Below, in pieces: positions 17,909 to 25,337 of a stretch of DNA of 64,000 nt (position 1 is its first letter; every line of letters begins with the position of its first letter). The stretch is taken from the NCBI RefSeq assembly GCF_902498805.1, contig NZ_LR701577.1, positions 243,131 through 307,130 of the forward strand. The letters are read 5' to 3'. Both the position numbers and the translations under genes were made by a program. The stretch is from Imperialibacter sp. EC-SDR9 (GTDB lineage: Bacteria > Bacteroidota > Bacteroidia > Cytophagales > Cyclobacteriaceae). A model generated the notes under the pieces. It did not search any database and was not told the origin of the DNA. It was given only the letters and a program-made list of their open reading frames with translations.

Positions 17909-17990
17909 ATAAAAAAGCAAAACTGGTTCAATGCGTCCCGCCCGGCAGGGCTTCTCCAGTCGGATAGGCTTGGACCTTTTGCTTTTTTAT
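17909..17990. repeat. 14-base perfect inverted repeat with 54-base interior
   Basis: ATAAAAAAGCAAAA (17909-17922) and TTTTGCTTTTTTAT (17977-17990) are exact reverse complements. The interior is GC-rich and itself has ACTGG/CCAGT arms. It could be a small structured RNA or a miniature element. No ORF is involved. Confidence 0.6.
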
Positions 17991-18100
17991 GACTACTCGG
18001 GATTTTGGGCTTAAAGTGTAATTTCCCAGATTTTCCGGTTGATCCGCTTTTTACCGATATCCGTTTTATCTTCACCATTGCCAACCCCTTAAGAGCAGGG

Positions 18101-18145
18101 CTTCATGGCCACAAAGGCACGAAGACACCAAGGATACACAATATT
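18101..18145 (+). repeat. Composite repeat, part C, copy 1
   Basis: 45 bases, 41 identical to 22450-22494, built around ACAAAGGCACGAAG and ACACCAAGG, a low-complexity intergenic phrase. Confidence 0.8.
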
Positions 18146-18197
18146 GCCGAAGCTTTAGCGAAGGTGGGTCGTCTGACTAAGCTTTAGCGTAGGCGGG
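18146..18197 (+). repeat. Composite repeat, part D, two degenerate copies
   Basis: Two imperfect copies (18146-18168 and 18179-18197) of the hairpin unit with core AAGCTTTAGCG whose intact form, with CCCGCC/GGCGGG arms, is at 22500-22525 and 22733-22758. Here the left arms are partly lost. Confidence 0.7.
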
Positions 18198-18359
18198 ATT
18201 GTCCCTGGATTTACCCTCACGCCGTGCTACTCATACCTCAGCGAATCCATAATTAACCCATCGTTTTAACCAAACATCCATTCAAAACCTTAAATTGCGT
18301 TGCAAAGAGATCAGCAGGTTATTTGAGGTCATCATCATTAGCCGCAATAAGAAAGACTA
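18198..18359. other. Intergenic remainder before the nucleotidyltransferase module
   Basis: Together with the repeats listed above this completes the 670-base gap 17690-18359. It is featureless apart from AT-rich sequence suited to a promoter. No clear -33/-7 pair was identified. Confidence 0.5.
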
Positions 18360-18590
18360 ATGTCTCCAAAAGAAGAAATATCAACCTCTACTCAAAAGAA
18401 AACCCGAATCACCATCCTGGATTCATTCGAACAGATGAACGAATCTGACATCCAGGAAATGGCTGCGACCTCTCCATATGAGCGAATCAAAAACACGGTT
18501 GACTTAACACTGAGGGCTTATGGGGTCACAAGGGCCCAGCTTTCGAAAAGGGGGCGTGCTACGAGGGTTGAGATCACCAGGAACGAATGA
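18360..18590 (+). CDS. Small basic protein upstream of a nucleotidyltransferase
   Basis: 76 residues with no family that I recognise. The N-terminal half is polar (S-P-K-E-E-I-S-T-S-T-Q-K-K-T-R); the middle (E-Q-M-N-E-S-D-I-Q-E-M-A) looks helical and acidic; the C-terminus is basic (R-A-Q-L-S-K-R-G-R-A-T-R). Its stop overlaps the next start by four bases (ATGA), so the two are translationally coupled, as in many toxin-antitoxin and minimal nucleotidyltransferase pairs. By position it could be the partner or neutraliser of the nucleotidyltransferase. The function is not established. Confidence 0.65.
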   Translation: MSPKEEISTSTQKKTRITILDSFEQMNESDIQEMAATSPYERIKNTVDLTLRAYGVTRAQLSKRGRATRVEITRNE

Positions 18591-19060
18591 ATCTTTTTGT
18601 AGAGTCACATCAAAAGTTACTCATACAGCTTACAAAGGCTGAGGTAGATTTCATCATTATAGGCGGCTATTCAGTCATTTTTCACGGGTATGCGAGAACA
18701 ACCGGCGATATTGACATTTGGCTGAAGCCCGACAATGCAAATAAAGCCAGGCTGCTACAGGCACTCAGATCGTGCGGCATCGAAGAGGACTCTCTTGAAG
18801 AACTCAACGAAATAGATTTCGCTCAAACAGTTTTTTTTAAGATTGGTGAAGTACCGGAGCGGATTGATTTTCTTACCAAAATCAACCTCGTTGATTACGA
18901 GACGGCGAATAAAGAAAAAGTATTAGCTAATTTGGGTAAGATAACGATTCCCTTTCTGCACCTCAACCACCTGATCTTGTCAAAATTGAATACCGGACGA
19001 CCTCAGGATCAGGCAGATATAGAAATGCTTCAAAAGATTCAAAAGAATAAGAAAAGCTAA
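18587..19060 (+). CDS. Nucleotidyltransferase-fold protein (AbiEii/MNT-like)
   Basis: 157 residues of the DNA polymerase beta-type nucleotidyltransferase superfamily. G26-G27-Y-S is followed by T-G-D41-I-D43-I-W, the G-G...D-x-D active site, and a third acidic residue probably lies in R-I-D-F-L (about residue 100). Small proteins of this type occur as toxins or modifying enzymes that add nucleotides to tRNA or proteins, paired with HEPN or other small proteins. The overlapping 76-residue gene upstream suggests a two-gene module. The substrate is unknown, and a housekeeping role is possible. Confidence 0.75.
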   Translation: MNLFVESHQKLLIQLTKAEVDFIIIGGYSVIFHGYARTTGDIDIWLKPDNANKARLLQALRSCGIEEDSLEELNEIDFAQTVFFKIGEVPERIDFLTKINLVDYETANKEKVLANLGKITIPFLHLNHLILSKLNTGRPQDQADIEMLQKIQKNKKS

Positions 19061-19063
19061 CTC

Positions 19064-19285
19064 ATGTCATTTCAAGCATACATCGACAATATCAAAAGCA
19101 AAACGGGCAAGAATCCAGAAGACTTCAAGAAACAGCTGGAAGGCGAAGGCCTGCTGTCGCCCGATATGAAGGCCACCGAGCTCGTTGCCTGGCTGAAACA
19201 GCGCTATGACCTGGGTCACGGGCACTCCATGGCGATATGGGCTGTATTCAAATCGGAAGGTTGGGTGGCTCCAACGAAGAAATAA
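19064..19285 (+). CDS. DUF4287 domain protein
   Basis: 73 residues matching the DUF4287 family nearly end to end: F-Q-A-Y-I-D-N-I-K-S-K-T-G-K at the N-terminus and L-G-H-G-H-S-M-A-I-W-A-V-F-K at the C-terminus. The family is small, cytosolic and of unknown function. It follows the nucleotidyltransferase by 3 bases, so it may share that transcript. Confidence 0.85.
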   Translation: MSFQAYIDNIKSKTGKNPEDFKKQLEGEGLLSPDMKATELVAWLKQRYDLGHGHSMAIWAVFKSEGWVAPTKK

Positions 19286-19310
19286 GAAAAAGGCCGACAT
19301 CCGGCCCTTT
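19286..19310 (+). terminator. Probable terminator after DUF4287 gene
   Basis: GGCCG (19292-19296) pairs with CGGCC (19302-19306) around ACATC, preceded by a run of A and followed by CTTTCC. The T-run is interrupted, so strength is uncertain. Confidence 0.6.
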
Positions 19311-19436
19311 CCTTTTCAATCTAAGAAATCAGACTTTTGGAGACGTCCAACTACAGGAGGTATCAGACTCTCGGACTGTCTGACTGTCCGATTGTCCAAC
19401 TCGTTTCACTTTCAAACTCCTCACTCTCTCACTTTC
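19311..19436. repeat. Low-complexity intergenic tract
   Basis: Contains near-tandem GACTGTC/GACTGTCC words and a CT-rich tail (ACTCTCTCACTTTCTC). It is similar in style to the CT-rich tract at 22551-22665. No ORF. Confidence 0.5.
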
Positions 19437-22058
19437 TCATTCATACCTCAAACTATCCGACGGATTGGCCGTCGCAGCTCTCATTGTCTGCATGCCCACC
19501 ATTGCAAACGCCAGCACCACAAAGAACACCGATGGCAGCAGATAGGTTAGCACACCCGGTGTGATATGGTATTCGAAGTTGGCCAGCCACTCTCCCACAG
19601 CGTAGATGCTTAGGGGTACCGTCACGGCTATGGCAATACCTACCATCACCACAAACTGCCGGCTCAGCAGCCCTAGAATGCCCTGATTGCTCGCTCCCAG
19701 CACCTTGCGGATGCCTATCTCCTTGGTACGGCGCTGTACCTCAATGGCTGCCAATCCCAACAGGCCAATGCATGAAATCATAATCGCCAGCACCGAAAAC
19801 ACTCTGAAAATTTTGAACATGCTGTACTCCTCCTTATACAGCTCATTGATCCGATCGTCCAGAAAGCGGTAATGGAAGATACTGGCAGGTGCTACCTCCT
19901 GCACAAAGTTTTCGAGGTAGGCCACGGTCTGCGGTACGTTCTCTGCGTTGATTTCTACCAGCATATAACCTGTCCACCATGGTTTAAATTCGATGACCAG
20001 GGGTTCTACTTCCCTGTGCAGGGAGTAATAGTTGATGTCGCCAATCATACCGACGATTGGTCCTCTTTCGTTCCTTGTCTCTTGCTCTGCCATCTCCCCC
20101 ACGGGGTTTTCCACACCCCACATGTCAGCGAGCTTTTTGTTGATGATGTAAACACCCCCTGTGTCGGCTTTCGGCTGAAATGTGCGCCCCGACAGCAGCT
20201 CGATGTCCAGGGTGCTGAGAAAGCCCTCATCTACCCGCAAAACATTGACCGATGGGTAGTCCGCATCCGGATCCATGGAGGCCAGGCGGAAACCCTCCAC
20301 GCTGAGCTGATCACCCATCAGGTTCGACGACAGGCTTACGTCCTCAATGGCCGGATTTTCCTTCAGCCGGGCAAACAGGCTCTCCCTGTTTTCCACCAGC
20401 TGCTCTTTCATTTTGCCGTAGGTTTTCACCGCCACCACATGGCTGGCGGAAAAGCCCAGGTCTTTGTCTCTTACAAAGTTCATTTGCTCCGTTACCGCCA
20501 CCGTGCTGATGATGATAAACAGCGACAGTACAAACTGAAACACCACCAATCCCTTGCGGAAACCCGACACGCCGCTCGTGCGGGCATCCCGCTTGGCGGA
20601 AAGGGCTTTTGTTGCCGTAAAGCCTGATACAACCAGCGCAGGATACGCCCCCGCCAGCAGACCAATCAGCAACACAATGCCCGCCACAAAGGCCAGGTAT
20701 TTCAGCTCCAGCAGTTGCAGGGCCTCAATGCCTGAGCCCGCCAGCGAATTGTAAAACGGCATGGCGACAGCGCAAAGCACCAAAGCTACGAGCGCCGACA
20801 GCGCCGACGTAAGCATGCTCTCTCCAAGGAACTGCTGCAATAGCTGTCCCCGTTTGGCACCCATCACCTTGCGCATGCCTATCTCCTTGATGCGACGCAT
20901 AGAAATGGTGACGAAGATATTGACGAAGTTGACGCAAGCGATGATAGTAATGAACACGGCCAGCGTGATAAAAATATAGATATAAGTGGCACTGGAATTT
21001 GGCCCCATTTCCTGAATTTTGTTCGACTGCAGGTGGATGTCGGTGAGTGGCATGAGCTCATAAAAAAAATCACCTGCTTTCACCTCCGTCAGCCTTTCAT
21101 CTGGAATCTGGCGGTAGTCGACCTGGAAATCGAACATTTTGGCCATGGCACTTTGTGCTTGCTGCTCATTGTCAAAGAGTACATAGGTGTAAAGAGCCAT
21201 CCAGCCCTTGCTATTGTACCAGTCAGGGCTCACGGCGTTTTCAAACGTAGCCATGGATACCAGTAGCTCCGCTTTGATATGAGAATTGGCAGGCAAGTCT
21301 TTGATCACACCGGTCACTTCAAACTCCGAGTCCTCGTTGAGAGTGATGGTTTGCCCCACAGGGTTCTCAGAGCCAAACAACTTGCTTGCCAGCGACTCGG
21401 TAAGTAAAGCGGTGGCAGGTCTGGAAAGGGCACCTTCCGGGGTACCAAAGACAAATTGATAGTCGAACATACCAATGGCAGACTGGTCGGCGAAGTAGGC
21501 ATAGTCGATGCCTATGTATTTCTCGTCCACATTGATCACATTCAGCTCCCCACCCAGTCCGGCAAAGCGGCAGAATTGATCTGCTTCCGGCATATAGGCT
21601 GCAAAGGCCTCACCCAAAGTAGGCGACGACTTGGCCCAGGTGGTGGCGGCCAGGCGGTAGATATTATCATGTTTCGGATAAGCCTTTTCGTAGCTCAGCT
21701 CCTTGTCGACATGCAGGAAGATCATGAGGCTGACGGCGATACCGACAGACAATCCGACAATATTGGCCATGGTATACAGCTTCTGCCTGGCCATGTTGCG
21801 GCCAGCGATTTTGAGGTAATGGGCGATCATAGTCATTTGATTAGTCTTTATTTGAGTTTTCCTTATTCGTGCGTTGTACATCCTCAGGAACATAAGCCCG
21901 TTGACTACATACAGCCAATTAGCCTTCCTCGCTCCTTTTTCCTCCAGCCAGCGGTCGAACAGTTCGAGCAAATCGCCACGGATTTCATTGGCGTACTGCT
22001 GACTGCAATACCAGTCGAGCAGGCGATTGATCCATTTAGGTGGTTGTTGTTGTTTCAT
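19437..22058 (-). CDS. FtsX/MacB-type ABC transporter permease with N-terminal prefix domain
   Basis: 873 residues. The N-terminal ~65 residues (P-P-K-W-I-N-R-L-L-D-W-Y-C and E-I-R-G-D-L-L-E-L-F) form the permease prefix domain found in Bacteroidota permeases controlled by PadR. Then come two MacB periplasmic core/FtsX repeats: a membrane helix (~105-125), a soluble domain, and helices at ~365-470; a second helix at ~510-530, a soluble domain and helices at ~760-860. Each FtsX half has the K-E-I-G-x-R-K-V-x-G-A motif. No ATPase is adjacent. The PadR gene upstream on the same strand is its likely regulator, but 747 bases of repeats separate them. Confidence 0.9.
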   Translation of the reverse strand: MKQQQPPKWINRLLDWYCSQQYANEIRGDLLELFDRWLEEKGARKANWLYVVNGLMFLRMYNARIRKTQIKTNQMTMIAHYLKIAGRNMARQKLYTMANIVGLSVGIAVSLMIFLHVDKELSYEKAYPKHDNIYRLAATTWAKSSPTLGEAFAAYMPEADQFCRFAGLGGELNVINVDEKYIGIDYAYFADQSAIGMFDYQFVFGTPEGALSRPATALLTESLASKLFGSENPVGQTITLNEDSEFEVTGVIKDLPANSHIKAELLVSMATFENAVSPDWYNSKGWMALYTYVLFDNEQQAQSAMAKMFDFQVDYRQIPDERLTEVKAGDFFYELMPLTDIHLQSNKIQEMGPNSSATYIYIFITLAVFITIIACVNFVNIFVTISMRRIKEIGMRKVMGAKRGQLLQQFLGESMLTSALSALVALVLCAVAMPFYNSLAGSGIEALQLLELKYLAFVAGIVLLIGLLAGAYPALVVSGFTATKALSAKRDARTSGVSGFRKGLVVFQFVLSLFIIISTVAVTEQMNFVRDKDLGFSASHVVAVKTYGKMKEQLVENRESLFARLKENPAIEDVSLSSNLMGDQLSVEGFRLASMDPDADYPSVNVLRVDEGFLSTLDIELLSGRTFQPKADTGGVYIINKKLADMWGVENPVGEMAEQETRNERGPIVGMIGDINYYSLHREVEPLVIEFKPWWTGYMLVEINAENVPQTVAYLENFVQEVAPASIFHYRFLDDRINELYKEEYSMFKIFRVFSVLAIMISCIGLLGLAAIEVQRRTKEIGIRKVLGASNQGILGLLSRQFVVMVGIAIAVTVPLSIYAVGEWLANFEYHITPGVLTYLLPSVFFVVLAFAMVGMQTMRAATANPSDSLRYE

Positions 22059-22219
22059 GCTTTTTATTTTCCCGCAGGCTCATTTTTTTTGTGTCTCGCA
22101 AATCCCCGTGAGGGGGAAACGTCAAGGCGCAAAGCTTGTTCTCATCGGTCTTCTCTCTCCTCCTTGTCCGCCGAAGCCAATGAGTCTCCTGGCGAATTTC
22201 TTTTGTAACCAATTTTGTT

Positions 22220-22242
22220 CCCGGCTGTGTCTTCACACCGGG
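22220..22242. other. Strong bulged hairpin
   Basis: CCCGG and TGTG pair with CACA and CCGGG, with one bulged C and a TCTT loop. There is no T-run on either strand. It lies just before repeat part A, copy 2. Confidence 0.55.
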
Positions 22243-22257
22243 CTTTCACACTTCTCA

Positions 22258-22305
22258 AGGATGGGGCTCCACCGCCATCCTTTTCTTATTACGCCCCTTC
22301 AGGGG
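22258..22305 (+). repeat. Composite repeat, part A, copy 2
   Basis: Near-identical to 17701-17748 and in the same orientation. The second hairpin is longer here (GCCCC/GGGGC). Confidence 0.8.
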
Positions 22306-22344
22306 CGCCCGGCTTAGGGGTGCCCGGCTCAGGGCTTGAATCAT

Positions 22345-22393
22345 AGGTGTCGGCACGGCCAACTAGCCACCTTGAAAGAGCCGTCAGACACCG
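22345..22393 (+). repeat. Composite repeat, part B, copy 2
   Basis: 47 of 49 bases match 17806-17854. Both differences fall in the loop, so the stem is kept intact. Confidence 0.8.
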
Positions 22394-22449
22394 AGTGTTA
22401 CCGTTATCGTCTCCTTGCCTTCACTATTTCCAACTCCTCAACGGTGGGT

Positions 22450-22494
22450 CTTCATCGCCACAAAGGCACGAAGCCACCAAGGCTGCACAATATT
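22450..22494 (+). repeat. Composite repeat, part C, copy 2
   Basis: 41 of 45 bases match 18101-18145, in the same orientation and again directly before part D. Confidence 0.8.
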
Positions 22495-22499
22495 CTTTA

Positions 22500-22550
22500 C
22501 CCGCCGAAGCTTTAGCGTAGGCGGGTCGTCCGCCGAAGCCTCTGGCGTAG
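22500..22550 (+). repeat. Composite repeat, part D, one intact and one degenerate copy
   Basis: 22500-22525 has perfect arms CCCGCC and GGCGGG around a 14-base interior with core AAGCTTTAGCG. 22530-22550 is a decayed copy (CCGCCGAAGCCTCTGGCGTA). Confidence 0.8.
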
Positions 22551-22665
22551 ACTTCACTTCCGTCTCCCGTCTTCAAACTTCCGTCTCCTCACTTCCGTCT
22601 TCCGTCTCCTCACTTACTTACCATTCCCTCACTCTCAAATTCCTCTTCTATCAACCCGCCGGCTG
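22551..22665. repeat. CT-rich tract with repeated CTTCCGTCT
   Basis: Irregular tandem occurrences of CTTCCGTCT/CCTCACTTCC on a strongly pyrimidine-biased plus strand. No coding capacity. Confidence 0.6.
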
Positions 22666-22732
22666 ACGGCTGACTGCCCACTTGCCATCCCAGCCGTACC
22701 GACGCCTGCGCTACTATCTCCCGTCTTCCTTG

Positions 22733-22758
22733 CCCGCCGAAGCTTTAGCGTAGGCGGG
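22733..22758 (+). repeat. Composite repeat, part D, intact copy
   Basis: Identical over 26 bases to 22500-22525, with the arm extended by a further G/C pair (22732 with 22759). It lies 47 bases from the end of the PadR gene. Confidence 0.8.
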
Positions 22759-22805
22759 CCGTCTCTTCACTCTCTTACTATTTACCGATTACTACTTACT
22801 GTTTA

Positions 22806-23138
22806 TTACTTCCCCTCCCAAATCACCTTCGGTATATCCCTCCACATCCCGTTCCTTAGCTCCCTGGCCTCGTTGATTACATTCTTACCATAAGCTGTTA
22901 ACTCGAAAAGTCTCTTGGTACGCCCTCCTCTCTCCTCAGTGGCCCCACCCATTTCTGATTGCAGGAAACCTTTCTCCTGCAGCCGGATCAGCGTGGAGTG
23001 CACTGTGCTGATGGTAGCCGAGCGACCGGTACGGTTTTCTATTTCATCTTTGATAGACAGGCCATAGGCCTCTGGGTACAGCACCCCTACCGCCAGCAGG
23101 CAGAGCTCTTCAAATTCTCCTATGGAAGTTCCTTTCAT
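22806..23138 (-). CDS. PadR family transcriptional regulator
   Basis: 110 residues. The winged-helix pattern of PadR is clear: an N-terminal helix with F-E-E-L-C-L-L-A-V, then A-Y-G-L-S-I-K-D-E-I-E, the wing S-T-V-H-S-T-L-I-R-L-Q-E-K-G-F-L, and G-G-R-T-K-R-L-F-E-L-T-A-Y-G. This short PadR class in Bacteroidota commonly precedes FtsX-type permeases with a prefix domain, and such a gene lies downstream on the same strand at 19437-22058. A -7 box is present at 23155-23162. Confidence 0.92.
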   Translation of the reverse strand: MKGTSIGEFEELCLLAVGVLYPEAYGLSIKDEIENRTGRSATISTVHSTLIRLQEKGFLQSEMGGATEERGGRTKRLFELTAYGKNVINEARELRNGMWRDIPKVIWEGK

Positions 23139-23154
23139 AACACTCGTTTACGAA

Positions 23155-23162
23155 CAAAGGTA
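23155..23162 (-). promoter_or_regulatory. -7 box TACCTTTG for the PadR gene
   Basis: Exact TAnnTTTG on the minus strand, 16 bases upstream of the PadR start. The rest of the gap to 23391 (253 bases) is AT-rich and must also hold the promoter of the DUF262 gene; no clear box was found for that one. Confidence 0.55.
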
Positions 23163-23391
23163 ATTATTAGTTTCGGTTTTGCCGATGTAATATAAAGAGA
23201 ATAATAGTGTAGCGTGTCATATAACACGTACAAAAGGAGCATATTGATCAGTTCTGTCAATATCAAAGCTATTGAATATAGGGTCAAAATATTTGATGTA
23301 TAGAGGAAAAATTATATGTTTATACTTACCATACTATTCATTGAGCTTAAAAAAAAAATTCTACTTCAAAGATAGCTGATAAAAAAACTTC

Positions 23392-24537
23392 ATGAAGGAA
23401 GAAATTACTCCCATTTACCAAGATTTTTTTGTTATGACTGAAGCGAAACTGGAAAAACTAGAGAACCAAATCAAACAAGAGCAACAAAGCGTAAGCTATG
23501 ATATTAGAGAATTTACAATTGAGTATTACGTCGATAAATATCTAAAGGGAATTGAAAAAGACGACAATGAAATTTACGTACCAGACTATCAGCGTGAATT
23601 TATTTGGGACTATGGAAGACAGTCTAGATTTATCGAATCAATATTCTTGGGATTGCCAATCCCATTGATATTTGTTGCGGAAATTGAAGAAACGGGAAGG
23701 CTGGAGATAGTAGATGGTTCTCAAAGAATACGAACACTTGCAGCCTATGTGCAAAATGATCTAAAAATTCAAAATCTAAAAAAACTAAGCGAACTCAACG
23801 GACTGAATTTTGAGCATCTAAAACCCGCCAGACAGAGAATATTTAAGAACAGCTCACTTAGAATGATCGTTCTTAGCACAAAGGCGACGCCAGAAGTACG
23901 AAATGACATGTTTGGCCGAATCAACACAAGTAGTGTTCCCTTGGTTGGGATGGAAACAAGGAGAGGCGTTTTTAGAGGCCCTTTTACCGACTTCATAACA
24001 GAAATGGCAGCCCTTAAGTTATTTAAAAAGCTCTGCCCAATTGACTTCCATTTTAAGGATCGTCGAGAGGACGAAGAGTTAATTCTTAGGTTCTTCGCCT
24101 TCGCAGATACTTATCCACACTTCAAAATCGGAGGAACAGACCTTGATCGGACAGGAGTAGCCAACTTTCTTGACCGATATTACGAACTAAAAAATTCTGA
24201 ACTGACGAAAGATGATCTGGAAAAAAGGAAAGACGTTCTAGTTAAAGTGCTGAAGTTCGTAGAAAGGACATTCCCTGAGAGAGGGTTTGGAAAATACAAA
24301 AACTCTCAGTCTACCTCGAGATCATACTTCGAAGCAATAGCTGTGGGTGCCTTACTTGCCCTAAGAAAAAAGCCGGACTTAGTAATATCGGATATCTCAT
24401 GGTCTCACTTGGATAAAAGGAATCCTAATGAGTTGTTTAAAGCGCTATCAGGAAAGTATCATACCCACAGACCCGCAAGTATAAGAGAGAGACTAGAGTT
24501 AGTTAGGGACAAACTTCTAGAAAATGCACAACATTGA
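23392..24537 (+). CDS. DUF262 domain protein (ParB/GmrS-like), partner of HEPN protein
   Basis: 381 residues. The DUF262 domain is visible from Y66-Q-R-E-F-I-W through F-I-E-S-I-F-L-G-L-P-I-P to the V-D108-G-S-Q-R112 motif (DGxQR, the ParB-like nucleotide-binding signature) and F-x-R-I-N-T-S-S-V-P-L. DUF262 occurs in the type IV restriction enzyme GmrSD and in SspE, where it senses or powers a C-terminal HNH (DUF1524) nuclease. Here no HNH domain follows; the remainder is helical. The effector would then be the HEPN protein encoded by the next gene, which overlaps by 14 bases. The gene is AT-rich relative to its flanks, suggesting acquisition. The defence role is inferred. Confidence 0.85.
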   Translation: MKEEITPIYQDFFVMTEAKLEKLENQIKQEQQSVSYDIREFTIEYYVDKYLKGIEKDDNEIYVPDYQREFIWDYGRQSRFIESIFLGLPIPLIFVAEIEETGRLEIVDGSQRIRTLAAYVQNDLKIQNLKKLSELNGLNFEHLKPARQRIFKNSSLRMIVLSTKATPEVRNDMFGRINTSSVPLVGMETRRGVFRGPFTDFITEMAALKLFKKLCPIDFHFKDRREDEELILRFFAFADTYPHFKIGGTDLDRTGVANFLDRYYELKNSELTKDDLEKRKDVLVKVLKFVERTFPERGFGKYKNSQSTSRSYFEAIAVGALLALRKKPDLVISDISWSHLDKRNPNELFKALSGKYHTHRPASIRERLELVRDKLLENAQH

Positions 24538-25228
24538 AGCTGATTTTGAAGAGCGTGTTGACGAGGTAAATCAGTATTTTTCCTTCATGGTGTCAATAAA
24601 TCAAATCGACACACATCGAAAGGTTTCTTCTCCAGAGTCAGATACTCTAAGATCTTTAGTGAATAGAGATGTTCAAAAAATCATGAGATCTCAGTGCTTC
24701 TTGATGCTCTACAATTTAGTTGAAGCAACTTTTAGGTTCGGAATCCAGAGAATACAGGATGCTATAAACGATGAACAAATAAGCTTCGATCAATTAACTG
24801 TTAAGTATCAGAACCTATATTTGTTCGGCATTTCAAGCAAGTATTCTGAACAGTCAAACAAAAAAACAATAACCTACTCTTTAAAACAATTGCTGGAAGA
24901 TATAAACAATAACTCTATCAAATTTCTGGACGAAATTAGTAATACTTCGGGGAACGTTGACTTCAGGTTTATGGAAGAACAAAAGAAGCTTTTCGGAGTA
25001 ATAAGCAAAAAAGCTCTTTCAGACTCAGAAAATCTTAAAAAGGGAATGCTAAAGATCAAAAGGGAAAGGAATCTCTTAGCTCATGGGAATAAAAGCTTTA
25101 AAAAAGCTGCAGAAATGTTAACATCTACTGAGCTAACAGTGTATAAAGATTTGGTTATTGAATATCTAACAATCTACATTGAATCTGTAAACTCATTTGT
25201 CTTGAACAAGACGTTTTTAAAAAAATAG
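24524..25228 (+). CDS. HEPN-like nuclease, MAE_28990/MAE_18760 type
   Basis: 234 residues, mostly helical. The R182-N-L-L-A-H187 motif is the R-x4-H ribonuclease signature of HEPN proteins. The N-terminal part (R-S-Q-C-F-L-M-L-Y-N-L-V-E-A-T) fits the MAE_28990/MAE_18760 HEPN family as I know it. HEPN proteins are usually RNases in toxin-antitoxin, abortive-infection or CRISPR-linked systems. It overlaps the DUF262 gene by 14 bases in a different frame, indicating a fixed pair. One sampled 60-base line (24781-24840) is about 33% G+C. Target RNA unknown. Confidence 0.82.
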   Translation: MHNIEADFEERVDEVNQYFSFMVSINQIDTHRKVSSPESDTLRSLVNRDVQKIMRSQCFLMLYNLVEATFRFGIQRIQDAINDEQISFDQLTVKYQNLYLFGISSKYSEQSNKKTITYSLKQLLEDINNNSIKFLDEISNTSGNVDFRFMEEQKKLFGVISKKALSDSENLKKGMLKIKRERNLLAHGNKSFKKAAEMLTSTELTVYKDLVIEYLTIYIESVNSFVLNKTFLKK

Positions 25229-25321
25229 CAACCACTCCTCGAGTTTCCCTCAACATCTAAACTAGTCAGACCAGATCTCCGCTCTTCAAATCCATCGCTT
25301 TATTGAACAGCATAACCACTC
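25229..25321 (+). repeat. Cassette-boundary repeat, copy 1
   Basis: Begins one base after the HEPN stop codon with AACCACTCCTCG and ends in a 37-base unit (25285-25321) that matches 26180-26216 at 33 of 37 positions; TTCAAATCCATCG and GAACAGCATAACCACTC are exact in both. It lies 16 bases before the next start. Confidence 0.75.
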
Positions 25322-25337
25322 TTTCATCCGATTCCCC

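Larger units (their letters stand above)
22059..22805. other. Repeat-laden gap between PadR and permease genes
   Basis: 747 bases without a credible gene; the open frames here are of repeat sequence. It holds the second copies of parts A, B, C and D (listed separately), a strong hairpin at 22220-22242 (CCCGG-C-TGTG / CACA-CCGGG), and a CT-rich tract with repeated CTTCCGTCT words (22551-22665). Confidence 0.75.

Noticed and set aside
17920..17960. tRNA-like GGTTCAATGC stretch
   Set aside because: No acceptor, D or anticodon arms can be drawn around it.
19872..20627. 251-residue ORF on the plus strand
   Set aside because: Lies wholly antisense to the FtsX permease, whose frame has clear motifs; composition is that of a shadow frame.
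21456..22208. 250-residue plus-strand ORF
   Set aside because: Antisense to the permease N-terminus and running into repeat DNA; no recognisable domain.
22027..22317. 96-residue plus-strand ORF reading through repeat part A
   Set aside because: Depends on repeat sequence and overlaps the permease start region; no protein-like pattern.
22500..22758. CRISPR array
   Set aside because: The repeated hairpin units are unevenly spaced and decayed, and no cas gene is present.
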